Positions 24,193-35,595 of a DNA stretch of 64,000 nucleotides are shown in pieces. The DNA lies in the NCBI GenBank assembly GCA_023213395.1, contig CM041465.1:129897741-129961740 (forward strand), read 5' to 3'. The DNA comes from Cycas panzhihuaensis (lineage: Eukaryota; Cycadophyta). The number at the start of each line of letters is the position of its first letter. The stretch's first letter is position 1. The notes under the pieces were generated by a model, which saw nothing but the letters and a program-made list of their open reading frames with translations, was not told where the DNA came from and did no database searches. A program made the translations under genes and the position numbers.

Positions 24193-26596
24193 GATGTATG
24201 AATGAGACGATAAAAAATTATCCACTTTAGCCAAAAAAAAAAAAATCTATCAAATAAAAAAGGTACTTGAATCCCCATAATTAACACCCTCGTTCTGGTT
24301 AGGCAGTTGTTCGATGCCAGAGGTACCCTAAAAAGATCAAAACATGTAATTATTTGGTTTGATATCACAAACCATAGCATGCATTGGCACCACACATCTC
24401 AGTCCCTGTACTCACTCTTGTACAAGCCCTGCTCTGGAGCCTGTTGCCCTTCCTAAATAGTCAATGTGACCAAATATTTAATAGAAATGTCTCAATCATC
24501 TCCCAAAAATTTTCTTGAAAATTTGTACATTTTACTGCTTGTAGTTGCCAACTTGACAGTAAAACATCTTTGAGAGACCTTGTGATTGTGCTAAACTTCA
24601 ACTGCCGAGAATAAGCAGTTGCTGGCAATTATGAATTTATATATCAAGGCCACAAAGAATGCATCGTCCTAGACTCCACATCAACCTCCATCATGCTTGA
24701 GAACTCACTTTTTCAAGAATTTGCATACCCTGAAAAGCAAATCAATATGTGCAAATCCAGGATCCTTTCTTCAAAGGACAAAACTCATAATCAGAAAGCA
24801 TGAAGTTATGATTGATGGTGTTCCGTTGTATTAACATATCAACTCCATCTGTGTTTGGGAATCACTTGGAGGATTTCTGGCGAGAGAGCAGAAGAGCTCT
24901 AAATTCAAATGCCTGATCCACATATGCAAAAAGGATTGCCTTTTCTGCTATAAGGTTCGTGCCCGAATCTTCGCCATGGCCATAACAAAATCATCGACTA
25001 AGCTGCGGACTGAAATCATCACCTTCTCTTAATAATTTGAGGAATTGAAACTGTCAGTGGTGACCACAATATCATAACACTAGTGCACTAGCATTGATTT
25101 CCTGTTTAATAGCTCCAACCAAGAACGACGGTGGATGAGTACTCCTTAATATACCAAATGCGACTTAATATATCAATTGCGATCGATATAATAAAGAATG
25201 GGTGAGCTTCAAGTGCATGACGAAAGAGCGTTCAGATCTCGTAATGATATTATTCAACCTGCAACGATCAACACACATGCATCGACCACGGCGAATACAT
25301 TTTCCACAGTGCTCGTCACAACAAACTAGGGTGACGGCACAATATTCTCCATAAACTGAATGCTTCAATGCACAATACTTTCCATAGCATAACACATGCA
25401 TGAATTGAATTAACCAAAGATTCCAGGCCTCAGAAAACTGCTTCTTGTTGCTTTTTGAATGCCGCCTGGACAGTGCTCCAACCGAAACCCAAGAGTATGG
25501 TGGATGGATTTTGTCCTACAGCAATGTAATACGACTGATGACGGGCATACTTGAATGATGGGGTAGTGTGTGTTAGAAAGATACACAGGCCTTCCCCCCG
25601 AGAGACCAAACAATTCTGTGGCACTCAAACCCCTTTCCTGCAAATGGTGTGCATCCACCCAAGAAATCCTTCCATTGCCTCAGGCAACATAAAACATCCA
25701 ATCCACATTCAAATAATGAGGGAGCAGTAGAAAGCTATGCGATGGTGCACAGATCTCCACACAAGTACGACAGGGTGCTTAAATGGCCAGAGAAATAGAT
25801 GAGGGTTTTGGTCACATGGACAGAGGAGCTATCTGCACAAAATGTGCATATGCAATCCTTGCAGAATGGCTTTTAACGTCTATAATGACAATAGAATGAA
25901 TATATCAACCGCTGTGGCGGCCCAAATAACCAGTACACAAACCTGTCGAACACCAATAATGAGCCTATTACTAGAGCTCAGGCGGCGAGCCTAATAGAAG
26001 AAGATGAATGTACATAGTAATGGCGATATTGGCAGTCACGGTTGCTTAGTTTCCAGATTATGGCTAAACAAACACTTTATATTATTGTGGCTAGATCCTT
26101 CACTGGTGACTATCCTCTCTTTTGGCATATATTACGAGTCACTCTTTGCACTTGAAATTCACAACAGTCTTAGGCACAAACCCTATAGGGCAAGCCCTAA
26201 ATAACGGGTTTTTTCCATAAACCTAATAACCAACTCAAGGAACTTAAATTTCTCTAACAAGGTCTTTAGCATGAATCTTAAATAGATACAGTGCCATTAC
26301 TAGGCCAGCTTAGGTTACTATTAATTGCAATTTCGCCAAGTCTTTCATAGAGTAAACCCTAACACATGGTTGCTTCACATGACAAAGAAAAGGAATAATA
26401 TTACCCAGTGAAATTCCTATTTTGTATCAACCCTTGGCACACTTCGTATCAATAATGGCCTTGAGACTTTTCTTCCAATTTGATCTCCAATCTGGCAATG
26501 ACTTAATGGAGCCACCTCCTTGTTTGAATGCTCTATCCTTCATTGGACTTCTCCTTTCTCAATCTTCTTACAACAGGATGGCCTGCTTTGATACCG
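24193..26596. other. Element C leader of unknown origin
   Basis: This is 2.4 kb between the C primer-binding site and gag. Its composition is less AT-rich than its surroundings in places (for example 25240-25700). Two overlapping minus frames at 25410-25658 are open, one with GLSGGRPVYLSNTHYPI, but I cannot assign them to a family. It could be captured host DNA or just a long 5' leader. Confidence 0.4.
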
Positions 26597-26963
26597 TGTT
26601 AGATTTTAACATGGAAACAACCACAAGATCGATAACCAAAGCATAAAATGTATTCAATAACACAAGCAAAACACTAATACATCATAGACTCAACATGAGT
26701 CTCCATGATAACTTTATAACATGTACTACCTCAGCCACCTTTATATACAAAAGAGGTGGGAGGACATTTAAGACAAGTAATGCATGTGGGACAAATAACT
26801 TTGTCCTGACCAATGACATTACACTTACTAACTTGACCAATAAGCTTCTATCTTCTCACACAATATTATAATGACTCTTTCACTCTAAGACTTAGGACTA
26901 TGACTATTAATCCTATGACACACTTTACTTAACCATACACACATTAAACATTATACTCTAACA
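26597..26963 (-). repeat. 5' LTR of element C
   Basis: It begins TGTTAGATTTTAAC and ends ACTCTAACA, followed by GAAAC. By eye it differs from its partner at roughly one site per 25-30 bases. Confidence 0.9.
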
Positions 26964-27470
26964 GAAACTAGGTCATCATCTCGAAAAGAAAGGATTCAAT
27001 AGATGTGAAGTTGATCCAAGTCTTTATATTAAGAAACAAAAAGACTTGATCACCATAATTGTTGTGCATGTAGATGATTTGATTGTTACAGGTAGTGATT
27101 TTGAAACAATTAAATGGGTGCAAACACAGATGGAAAATAATTTTGAAATGTTTGATATGGGTGCACTTCATTATTATCTTGGTATAGAAGTTCATTAGGC
27201 AACGAATGTCATCTTTATCTCACAAACAAAGTATGCCAAGAATCTTCTTAAGAAATGTAATATGGAGGAATGTAGTCCTTGTGCCACACCCATGGAAATA
27301 GGTTGTGTTCTAACAACTGAAGAAGATAAACATCGAGTAAGTGAGACACTCTTTAGACAATTGGTTGGATGTCTTATTTACTTGAGAGAAACCAGACTAG
27401 ACATATCCTTTTCAGTAAGAGTTGTTTCTAGATTTATCCATAATTCAAAGATTACTCACTAGAATGTTGT
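26964..27470 (+). pseudogene. Copia B RT, C-terminal part
   Basis: RT resumes after element C with KLGHHLEKKGFNRCEVDPSLY, then VVHVDDLIVTGSD. The YVDD box is HVDD here, with both aspartates kept. Next come MGALHYYLGIEVH, a stop, ISQTKYAKNLLKKC, TPMEIG and LVGCLIYLRETRLDISFSV. The duplicated GAAAC adds codons at the junction. Confidence 0.85.
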
Positions 27471-28014
27471 CAAACAAATTTTAAGATACATCAAAGGTAC
27501 TTTGGATCTTGGGCTACAATATACTAAGACAGATAAACCAAACTTAGTTGGATTCAGTGGCTTTGATTGGGTAGGAGGGCAACAAGAACGAAAGTCTACA
27601 TCAGGTTATTGTTTCAATTTTTGATCAACTATGACGTCTTGGAGCACTAAAAAACAACCAATAATAGCCTTATAGTCAACATAAGTAGAGTACAAAGTTG
27701 CAGTCAGTGCAACCTGTGAAGTAGTATGGTTAAGACAACTTCTTGGAGAATTAAATCAAAGTTTCTTTAAAGCAACCACAATGTTTTGTGATAATCAGAG
27801 TGTTATCAAACTTACTAAAAATCTTGTCTTCCATGCAAGAACTAAACACATAGAAGTCTATCATCATTTTATCAGAGAAAAAATCCAGAATAAAAGAATA
27901 GATTTGCGATACTGCAACAGTGATGAATAGGTTACTGACATCTTCACAAAACCATTATTAAAAGACAAATTTCAACATCTTAGAAATCTATTAGGAATGA
28001 AAAACAAAGGATAA
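27471..28014 (+). pseudogene. Copia B RNase H
   Basis: It contains LRYIKGTLDLGL, SGFDWVGGQQERKSTSGYC, WSTKKQPIIAL, EVVWLRQLLGEL, MFCDNQSVIKLTKN, RTKHIEVYHHFIREK and TDIFTKPL. Several in-frame stops are present (for example after YCFNF and IIAL). The second catalytic region (CDNQSV) is intact. The polypurine tract begins directly downstream. Confidence 0.85.
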
Positions 28015-28029
28015 AACATTAAGGGAGGG

Positions 28030-28238
28030 TGTTAGAATGTTTATGTTTTATCTTATGTCTTGTACTTAAGGGTCTCTTATTTTAATTGAGGGTTATGTGT
28101 CATTGCCCCTCTTCAGTTTAAAAATGACGCTTGTTATACATGTACTGGGACTCTTATGTAAATTAGTTGTATATAAGAGAGAAACTCTCTCCTATCAATC
28201 AATAAAGACCATTCTCTTTCTAAATTTGATTTTCAATG
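28030..28238 (+). repeat. 3' LTR of copia B
   Basis: It begins TGTTAGAATG after polypurine tract AAGGGAGGG. TATATAAG lies at 28170-28177. It ends near TTTTCAATG, with ACAAT (possible target duplication) following at 28239-28243. Confidence 0.85.
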
Positions 28239-28258
28239 ACAATCCTGCTTTGGCACCA

Positions 28259-28476
28259 TGTTGAAAAAAAGACAGAATATGGAAGGAAAATGTTCTTCTT
28301 CAATTGATGGGTCAGAGTTTCTCTCTCATATAAATACATCTAGTTTACAAGCAAGGCCCAATACATGTATGCTAAGTGTCATTTTAAAATAGAACAAGGA
28401 TCATGATGCACAACCCTTAATTACACATAAGAGACCCCCAAAGTAAAACATAGGATAGAACATTAATATTCTAATA
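28259..28476 (-). repeat. 5' LTR of copia I
   Basis: Its reverse complement starts at TATTAGAATATTAATG and shares the CTATGTTTTACTT, GGGTCTCTTATG and GAGAGAAACTCT blocks with the B LTRs. On its left lies CCTGCTTTGGCACCA (28244-28258), the reverse complement of a primer-binding site of form TGGTGCCAAAGC. The internal region belonging to it is displaced to 17377-18380 by the B insertion. Confidence 0.8.
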
Positions 28477-28499
28477 AGGGAAACTTCTAGATAGAGAAT

Positions 28500-29548
28500 A
28501 TATGGCAAACCTACTGGCCAGTTGATAATTGCCTCGATCTTCTTTGGGTCAATTCACACTCCTTTGGAAGATATTATATGCCCCAAATATTTTAGCTTCG
28601 TCTAACCAAATGTACATTTTTTTTGTTTGCGAATAACTACTGGTTCTGTCATAGTTGGAGAATGATCTGTATGTGCTAGAGATGCTCCTACCAAGAGCGG
28701 GTATAGATTAGGATATCATAAAAAAAGACTAGCATGAATTTTCGAATATATGGCCTGAGGATCTGGTTCATCATATTTTGAAATGTTGTGGAGGCATTCG
28801 TCAGCCCAAAAGGCATAACCTGAAACTCGAATAGCCCTTCATGCATGCGAAACACCATCTTATGCGTGTCTTTTTCTTTGATGTGAATCTGATAGCATCC
28901 AGAGCGTAGATCAATTTTCGAGAAGAACTTTGCTCCATGAAGTTCATCCAAAAGATCATTGATACAGGGAATTGGTAATCTATTCTTGATCGTTAATTTA
29001 TTGAGAGCCTGATAATATCCACACATTTGATATGATCCATCTTTCTTTCATGCAATTATAACTGGAGATGCGAAAGGACTATTGCTTGGCACGATGATTC
29101 CTTGTTGGAGAAGATCTTGTGTGATGTGTTCAATCTCCCATTCATGATGGAATAGGTGCCTATATGGTCTAATATTGACAGGGGCAGATTGAGGAACCAA
29201 ATTAATCACATGCTCATATCCACGACTAGGAGGAAGCTCAGGTGGTAGTTCCTGAAAAGCCTCACTATATTGGTCAAGTAGTTCTTGTACCTTTGTGGGA
29301 ACTTCTTCTGTTGCTATCTTATAACAGGAAATCATGAAAGAGGTGGGATTTTTTCGAAGTATCTTTTCCGTACGCTGAGAAGATACCAATTGTGCTAGAG
29401 GGATTTTTGGACCCTGTAGCTTATACTTACGTCCCTTTTGGTGAAAACACATAAGCTGCATCCAGTAATTGGTAACAATGTTTCCCAAGGTTTGTAGCCA
29501 TTGTACCCCTAGAACCACGTCGACACCGCCGATAGGCATGGCAAACAT
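28500..29548 (-). pseudogene. Gypsy F reverse transcriptase (partial)
   Basis: Read 29548 to 28500. The pre-RT part holds GVDVVLGVQWLQTLG, QELLDQYSEAFQELPPELPPSRGYEHVI and SNSPFASPVI. After a stop, RT holds YYQALNKLTIKNRLPIPCINDLLDELHGA, FFSKIDLRSGCYQIHI, FEFQVMPFGLTNAS and MLVFFYDILIYTR. The catalytic FFDD box reads FFYD, so the first Asp is lost. Downstream LKYLGHIIS and DPKKIEAIINWPV can still be read before the truncation. It could not be active. Confidence 0.88.
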
Positions 29549-29618
29549 GCAAGTTGTGGTTGAGTACTCTACAATACATAAGCTTACTTATTGGCAATAA
29601 CTAGCACAAGGCATAGTC

Positions 29619-30885
29619 CTACTGCTTGCTATTGCCACTTGGAATATATTGAGTGGCTTTACTGTGAGACCTAACTTTTCTGCAGTAGGGTGATTTATGA
29701 AATTGTGTACTACCACTATTCACCAAAATGGAAAGCTCCGCATTTTTTATTAACCCTAGAAATCTCAATGTTTGTGGTGTGCGTCTCCCCAATGATGGCT
29801 TGAAGTGATATCTCAACATTGTCTGGGCTTGCATTCAATAGCTCCTCTATCTGGGTTTCATCTTCTTGGACCAATGCTTCCTCTTCTATAATTTCTTCTG
29901 CAGTTTCGTTAGGGAGGGGCTCTTCTTCATTATTCATCATGAACATCTTCTTAGGAGGGCATCTATGTTCTCGGTTATACTTTCCTCCATAATGAAAACA
30001 CATTCTATTCTTGATGTGCTCTGCTCTTAATATTTGTTCATCTTTTTTCTTCCCCATAGGAGCACTAACTTTAGTTCTAGATTGTGTCCAATTTGGTATA
30101 AACTGCTGGCTAGGAGGTCTCTCATACTCAGTCCGACGAACAAAACTTTGTCTTCCTTTTCTGAATTCTGCTTCAATGTTCTTGGTGTGGTGAATGGCAT
30201 CAATCAGAAAGCTAACCTCCGTGTTCATTAGTCGATACTTGATATTTCCTCGAAGATCGGCTATGTATACTTCTACAAGCTGAGGTTCACTGATATGGGC
30301 ATCCACCATACTGTGTAATGCTTGGAACTGCTTAGTATAAGATTTCACCGTACTGACTTGCTATAACCTAGTAAACTGGGCGAAATAATCCGTTTTTGTT
30401 GTATCTTCATATTGCTGAAATAGAGATTTAAAAAGAAAAACTCAGTTGTAGTGGATTGTTCCCTCATAATTCCTTTGCGACCAGTGAAAAAATTGTAAGG
30501 CTTTTCCATACAAGTGCAAGACTGCCACCACCAATTTCTTCTTATTGGTTAAAGGGGCAGTTTTGAAGTAGACCTCCATTTGCATCACCCAACTACGGAT
30601 ATCCCAGGATCTATCTAGGTCAAAATTTTCTTGTTGAAATTTAGTTCCCTTAAGATCGACCCTGATCTGAGCTTCTGAATTTTCCCCTTCTTCTTGGCTC
30701 TGCTCCTCTTCTTTAGCTCTATTTTGAGGTCCAAAATCGTTTTTTGGAGCTAATAGAATATCACGAATTTGTTGTATATCTAATTTTAATTCCCTGTATT
30801 GATTTTGCATTAGTGTGATACTACTGTCTAATTGGTCCACCCGTTTTGACACATCCTCGATTTCTTGAGAGGCTTGGACCACCAT
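29619..30885 (-). pseudogene. Gypsy F gag and protease
   Basis: The first open part (30885-30442) has a coiled-coil-like N-terminus (EIEDVSKRVDQLDSSITLM) and the gypsy gag core DRSWDIRSWVMQMEVYFKTA, then GKALQFFHW. The second (30348-29716) continues with KQFQALHSMVDAHISE, VEVYIADLRGNIKYRL and a degenerate zinc knuckle MCFHYGGKYNREHRC, in which the second Cys is Tyr. The protease region (near 29700) reads SILVNSGSTQF, so the catalytic Asp has become Asn. Stops between the parts show decay. Confidence 0.83.
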
Positions 30886-31002
30886 TTTTCCTGTTGTGGT
30901 TTTTCTCGACCTTAACTCTGTTCTATTGGAAAAAGAATTTCTCAGATCTTTTCTTGCGAAAACATGCCAAATACCTGTTTCGAATGAAGCTCTGATACCA
31001 GT

Positions 31003-31550
31003 TGTAGCAATCTTATAGATTTCTTCTAAGAAATTTTACAAAAATAGATAAATGCACTAGCAAAGTATTCAATCAAGAGAGCAATGATACAACTCTACTT
31101 GAATACTTATGACATACAAATATAAAGTGGTATGAAATGAATATAAACTGAATAGATACAAGATTACCAAATGACTATACAAATACTGTAGATAATGAAT
31201 GCCTCTTTGAGCCAAGGTTCCCTCCACAATGCTTCCCAAAAGGGTTGAAAATATGGCAATCCAAGACCTCTTTGATGATGCCCAAATGAGGTTGCGAGTC
31301 CTCCTTAAATAGGCAGCCAAAAGGTACTAATAGAAGTTGGCCAAAAAGGGGGGAAAAACCTGCCCAAAACTAAAAGTGGAAGTCGGCCAGAACTTCTCCA
31401 AAAACTAGCAAGTTGAAAACTTTAAATGGTCATAACCTTTGATATAGATGTTGAAATTAACTTTTGTTTTAACCACTGGAATCCTTGTTCAGAGACCTTT
31501 GATTTGAATGGTCGCGTGGTATAGTTTTGACCATATTTTGGAATGTTACA
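31003..31550 (-). repeat. 5' LTR of gypsy F
   Basis: It starts TGTAGCAATCTTATAG after the primer-binding site and ends GGAATGTTACA. It is similar to the G LTR at 11733-12324 through its outer half. Confidence 0.75.
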
Positions 31551-32981
31551 TGCAAGGTCGAATCCCACTAGCACAAATCTTTTTCCTTGGAATAATGCTC
31601 CCATTCCTATTAAGAACCATGTGAGGGAATGATTTGAAGGGTTATAGTAGTCTTAATGATGACAGCGGTTCGGTAGGGCAGTTGTCGATGGGTCAGTCAT
31701 TGCTTATTTAGTCATAACGATTTAAAATGTATGCTTGCCATCATGATAATTGCAACTGGGAAAGGTAGCTATTTGCAGGGCAACCATTGGAGAGGCAAAC
31801 GATTGACTGCAACTTCTTAATGTATGCTGGACAATGCATGCAGCTTGGTAGGGTATATGTATTGTTATATGGGTGAATAGATATGGCACTAGTTATGACC
31901 TACCAAGTGCAATTGGCCCGCGAGTGTGGATGGAAGGGTGGATTGGTGTTTTGCTTGTATATAACAGTTTTTTTTTGTGTGTGTGTGTAAAATAAGGTGT
32001 ATATTTTATATGTTGAAATGTTAGTGTATTAGGGTATGTGTAATGTAGGTGGCCTTGGATATTGAGGACACATTTGCGGCTGGATATCTGTGAATGGATG
32101 TCTAGACCTCCTACATGTCTATGACGATCTCGAAGATACAACAAATGTGGTATCTAGTATCTACAAGATATTGTAGCATGAAATACCCTCCAATGATACA
32201 ACCTGTTGAGATCCTTCTTTCGATGCCTCCTTACGATCCTTGTTCCTGTTAAATGGTCATGTTTGTAGATCCAAGCTCCTATGGTGATACGATCTGTTGA
32301 TGCTTTTTGCTTCTAAAATACAAACCATAGGCGGCACGCATACAATGTGATAAGACTTCCTATTTGACTATTGTGCCTTCCGACCACACCTCTTGCGTGA
32401 TGCATACGATGTGATACACTTATTAGAGACGTCCATGAGTTCCCAGATGCTAATACAGATGCGAGTTTATGAGAGACATGATAGATATATATGTTGAACC
32501 TTCTTCCATGGGCTTAATAGATTCATATGTTAGTCTATCGGCAATGAAGTCGTAGGAATATGCTTCAAGGAGTAATGCAGGTCACAACCAATATATGAGT
32601 AATGGGAGATTTTAACTATTTGACTAATTAATATTGGTTAATGTGTGTATGAAGGAGGTGTGTGTGAGGCAACGACTGAGACTACAGCTAGTGTATGCTT
32701 GCCCAGGAAAGCACCCATAGTTGGTGTATGCTTGCCCATGAAAGTGCCTAGCGAATAATATAGATTTCAGCCAATTCACCAAATATAGAGGGGAGATCTT
32801 AATGAATATGCAAGAAGCCAATTCACCAATTCACCAAATGTAGAGGGGAGATCTTAATGAATATGCAAGATGTTGAGTGGAGAGAATCTGAAACCAAGGA
32901 ACAATATTGGCTAGTAATGAAGATATTGGCTGAGTGTTGAAATGAAGTGGATGCATTTTTTCTTCCATAGGTAGAAGCGTG
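31551..32981. other. Unassigned internal sequence left of a primer-binding site
   Basis: No coding sequence recognised. Because a minus-strand primer-binding site sits at 32982-32993, at least the right part should be the 5' leader of a minus-strand LTR element. At 32767-32871 a segment of about 55 bp containing AGAGGGGAGATCTTAATGAA is present twice, and GTGTATGCTTGCCCA is repeated near 32690-32740. Confidence 0.45.
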
Positions 32982-33600
32982 GCTCTGATACCACTTGTTA
33001 CGAACCTAGTTTGTAACTAGGGAGCAAACACCAAGTTTTAGCAAGCACACGAGAGCACAAGGATGCTTGGATAGGTTTAATAGTCAAATCACCAATTAAT
33101 TGATTGATAAAAGAATAAGTGACGAAGAATGTTTACAATTGGGGGCATATTGATATGCATAAAATAGGATCTTTTCATAAATGGTTGCAACCATTCAACA
33201 TGACGTTTGATAATAATTGATCAATTACTTCTTTTAAGGAGGTTTGTAATAGGTCCCCTTTATATCAATAAAACATATACACTTGATAAACCTTATCCCG
33301 AAGTCATGCATTTGTTTCTCGTAAGTTAATTGTTTGTGATATGAGTGTTCATACTCTTATGAATGTTTTGTGATAATGGCAATCTATGTAACCTGGACCT
33401 CAACATACTCCTAGGATACAATTGTTCTTATTGAACCAACTACTGCTGTTTATACCCTTGTAAGCTATGGAGTTGGTGCTAGGAGTCAAGTTGGATGCTT
33501 AGTGGCAAAGCCAACATCTACCACTTGCAAGGTTCAAGTAATTTGTGTAATTATGGTATCATAGCAAATTCTATGATTCGACCATTTGAAGGTCTATTTA
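32982..33600 (-). repeat. LTR edge with primer-binding site (element unknown)
   Basis: GCTCTGATACCA (32982-32993, reverse-strand primer-binding site) is followed by TGTTACGAACCTAG at 32996, a normal LTR start. The outer end was not found and 33600 is approximate. No second LTR of this type is in the window. Confidence 0.5.
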
Positions 33601-33986
33601 GTCATGGATCATAATTTTGGCATCAGAACATATGTTCGAACCTCAAAAGAAGATTGTTTTTGTGTGGTGTATGAGATCCTTTTGGACTGACATCAAGGGG
33701 CATTGTGAATCTCTTGTCGATATGGTGATATGTGTCGCGTTTAAACTATGGCTACTGGAAAGTAATGGTTGCAGGGATTCCCTAGGGATTGGCTTGCTAT
33801 GCCATAGTCTACTAGTAACACTTGTGCTTGTGTCTGATTTTGTTCCTAGAATGCATCCAAGAATAGTTGTGATGGGTTACAAGACATTCCAGTGCCTATT
33901 TCGGCTTCTTTGTTCCACTGAAACATTGTGACCTGCAAAGAATGGGAATGACAGAAACGAGGGGATGTATGGGATTAGAATCCCTG

Positions 33987-34391
33987 GCTCTGATACCAAC
34001 TTGTAAGTCATTGCAAGGGGGAGCTATGTAGTTTGTAATAATGGGGAATACAAAGAACATGATAGTATAGCAGTAAAGTAATAATGAAGAGAAGGCAAGA
34101 GCTAAAAATAAAATACCCATGGGAAGCTTCTAGGTGAATTGTTCTTGCATTTGTTCCTTTATGCTACAGGTGCTCCTAATGCATTCTTAATGCATTTTGC
34201 GACCATTCTGGATTCCTTGGAAAGTATGTCCTTCTGAGTGTTGGATAGATTGTGTGAAACTAAAAAGGGATCTAATATGGATTGATATTGAGCGCCAACA
34301 CGGTTGGGCACACTGAAATAATAAGGAAAAGACTTCAAGAGATGATGCGTGGAAAAAATGGCTCTTGTACTAACTCTGAGGATTCGTTAAA
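33987..34391 (-). repeat. Second LTR edge with primer-binding site, cut by J
   Basis: GCTCTGATACCA at 33987-33998 is followed by TGTAAGTCATTGC at 34002. The LTR is interrupted at 34391 by the insertion of element J, and its remainder should continue from 41800. I could not find its end there. Confidence 0.5.
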
Positions 34392-34944
34392 TGTGAAAAG
34401 AGGCTAGATGGCCTCAACAGTTCCAAGATCTAGAAACTAGGATCACTCTAGTTCTAGTTGCAGAAATACAAACAAGTATAATACCCTCAAGGTAAAGAGA
34501 AAGCAAAGAGACAAAACATGAATGAAGGAGCAAGAGAAAATGATACCCAATATGTGGAGTTGGAATTGGTCCAACCTCCAAAGAATGAACAGTTTGATTA
34601 GCAAACTGACAGCATAACAATACAACTCCAACTCTCTTATGAGACAATGAGAAGAGGTCTCCTTATATAGAGTGAGAAGAGAGACCTAAGGCCTTGGATG
34701 TTTGACAAGTGTCAAACATCCAAGATACATGCCTTGCATGTTGGACATGTGTCCTTTTGGGCTCTCATGTGAGCAAAAATGCATGAGGGTCCATTTGACC
34801 CTTTAGTGACAACGTTGTGTCACTAGAAAGAATGTGGGTGTGCACTTTATCACTTAAGTGATAAGTCACCCCTAAAGGAAAAAGTATACATATTACATGA
34901 AAATAAAAGGACATTACCTTAACATGTAAACATAAGGTTTAACA
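34392..34944 (-). repeat. 3' LTR of copia J
   Basis: It begins TGTGAAAAGAGG and ends GGTTTAACA. It is nearly identical to 41247-41799 and very close to the K LTR at 62590-63139. A TATA box is at 34661-34669 on the minus strand. Confidence 0.95.
34661..34669 (-). promoter_or_regulatory. TATA box in J LTR
   Basis: TATATAAGG on the minus strand, conserved in position in the K LTR (TATATAATG) and slightly altered in the other J LTR (TATATAACG near 41516-41524). Its position in mid-LTR fits U3. Confidence 0.55.
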
Positions 34945-34959
34945 CCCCCCATCGCTTAC

Positions 34960-35595
34960 AATGTTAAGTCGGACACCAAGACCATCTCTGAATTGTACAA
35001 CCTTTTCTCTACCAAGAGGCGGGGTAAAGATGTCTCATCTGCTCCTCTGTTGGTGCATCTTGGAGGTTGATCTCACCATTTTGAACATGCTCTCTGATGA
35101 AGTGATGGTGAACCTCGATGTGTTTTGTCCGTGCATGAAAGACTGGATTCTTAGCTAACTTGAGCACACTTTGATTGTCGCAATGTATCCTAGTGGCGTG
35201 ACCTTGCTCAAGTCCAAGTTCCCCAAGAATCCGTCGTAGCCAGATAGCCTCACTGGTACTGCTGACTTTGTACTGCCTTGTGGAGGACAAGGTAATATTG
35301 GGTTGCTTCTTGCAACTCCACGAAACAACTGCTGAACCAAGGGAAAAATAGTATCCCGAGGTTGATTTCCTGCTATCTTGGCAACTTGCCCAATCAGAGT
35401 CTGAGAACCCTTCCAGAGTGAAGTTCTCATTATGTGCATACTCAAGGCCATGCTGCAATGTGCCTTTGATGTACTTAAGTATGCGTTTGACTGCATTCCA
35501 GTGTATCTAATTGGGTTGAGACATGTAACGTGAGCAAATCTCAACAGCAAATGAAATATCCGGTCGAGTGTTGGTGAGATAAATGAGACTCCCAA
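34960..35595 (-). pseudogene. Copia J RNase H
   Basis: The open stretch 35458-35009 contains HNENFTLEGFSDSDWASCQDSRKSTSGYY, WSCKKQPNITLSS, EAIWLRRILGELGLEQ, IHCDNQSVLKLAKNPVFHARTKH and HHHFIREHVQNGEINL. Both catalytic regions (SDSDW and DNQSV) are visible. A small deletion changes the YKAAVSAACEA segment to YKVSSTSEA, and a frame change near the end gives a wrong C-terminus. Confidence 0.87.

Larger units (their letters stand above)
22249..26963 (-). mobile_element. Non-autonomous copia element C, nested in B
   Basis: LTRs at 22249-22611 and 26597-26963 bound a 4.7 kb minus-strand element with a perfect 5 bp target duplication GAAAC (22244-22248 and 26964-26968). A polypurine tract (AAGGGGAGG on minus) follows the left LTR, and a primer-binding site GGTATCAAAGC lies just left of 26597. 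The only recognisable coding part is a broken gag (about 23205-24192). No protease, integrase, RT or RNase H is visible, so the element must have been moved by another element's enzymes. About 2.4 kb between LTR and gag is of unknown origin. Confidence 0.88.
18381..28238 (+). mobile_element. Ty1/copia retrotransposon B, with nested element C
   Basis: Plus-strand copia with 213 bp LTRs at 18381-18593 and 28030-28238, a primer-binding site right after the first LTR (CAGTATCAAAG) and polypurine tract AAGGGAGGG at 28021-28029. The putative target duplication is ACAAT on both sides. The internal region has gag, protease, integrase, RT and RNase H, all with stops. Element C (22249-26963) interrupts RT. 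Without C the element is about 5.1 kb, a normal copia length. It inserted into a same-family copy (I) in opposite orientation. Confidence 0.87.
28477..31550 (-). mobile_element. Ty3/gypsy retrotransposon F (5' half)
   Basis: Minus-strand element with LTR 31003-31550, primer-binding site TGGTATCAGAGC at 30989-31000, gag, protease and the first half of RT. It is cut off near 28480 by the LTR of element I, so the rest of RT, RNase H, integrase and the 3' LTR are missing. The protein order gag-protease-RT places it in Ty3/gypsy. It shares its LTR family with fragment G. Confidence 0.83.

Noticed and set aside
25410-25658. Possible captured gene in element C (frames with GLSGGRPVYLSNTHYPI)
   Set aside because: Two overlapping frames are open, and neither has a motif I can tie to a family. 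Kept only as an unknown leader.
33617-33931. 104-codon plus-strand open frame
   Set aside because: No domain or homologue recognised, Trp/Cys-rich composition, and it overlaps LTR-like sequence of the opposite strand. Likely chance.
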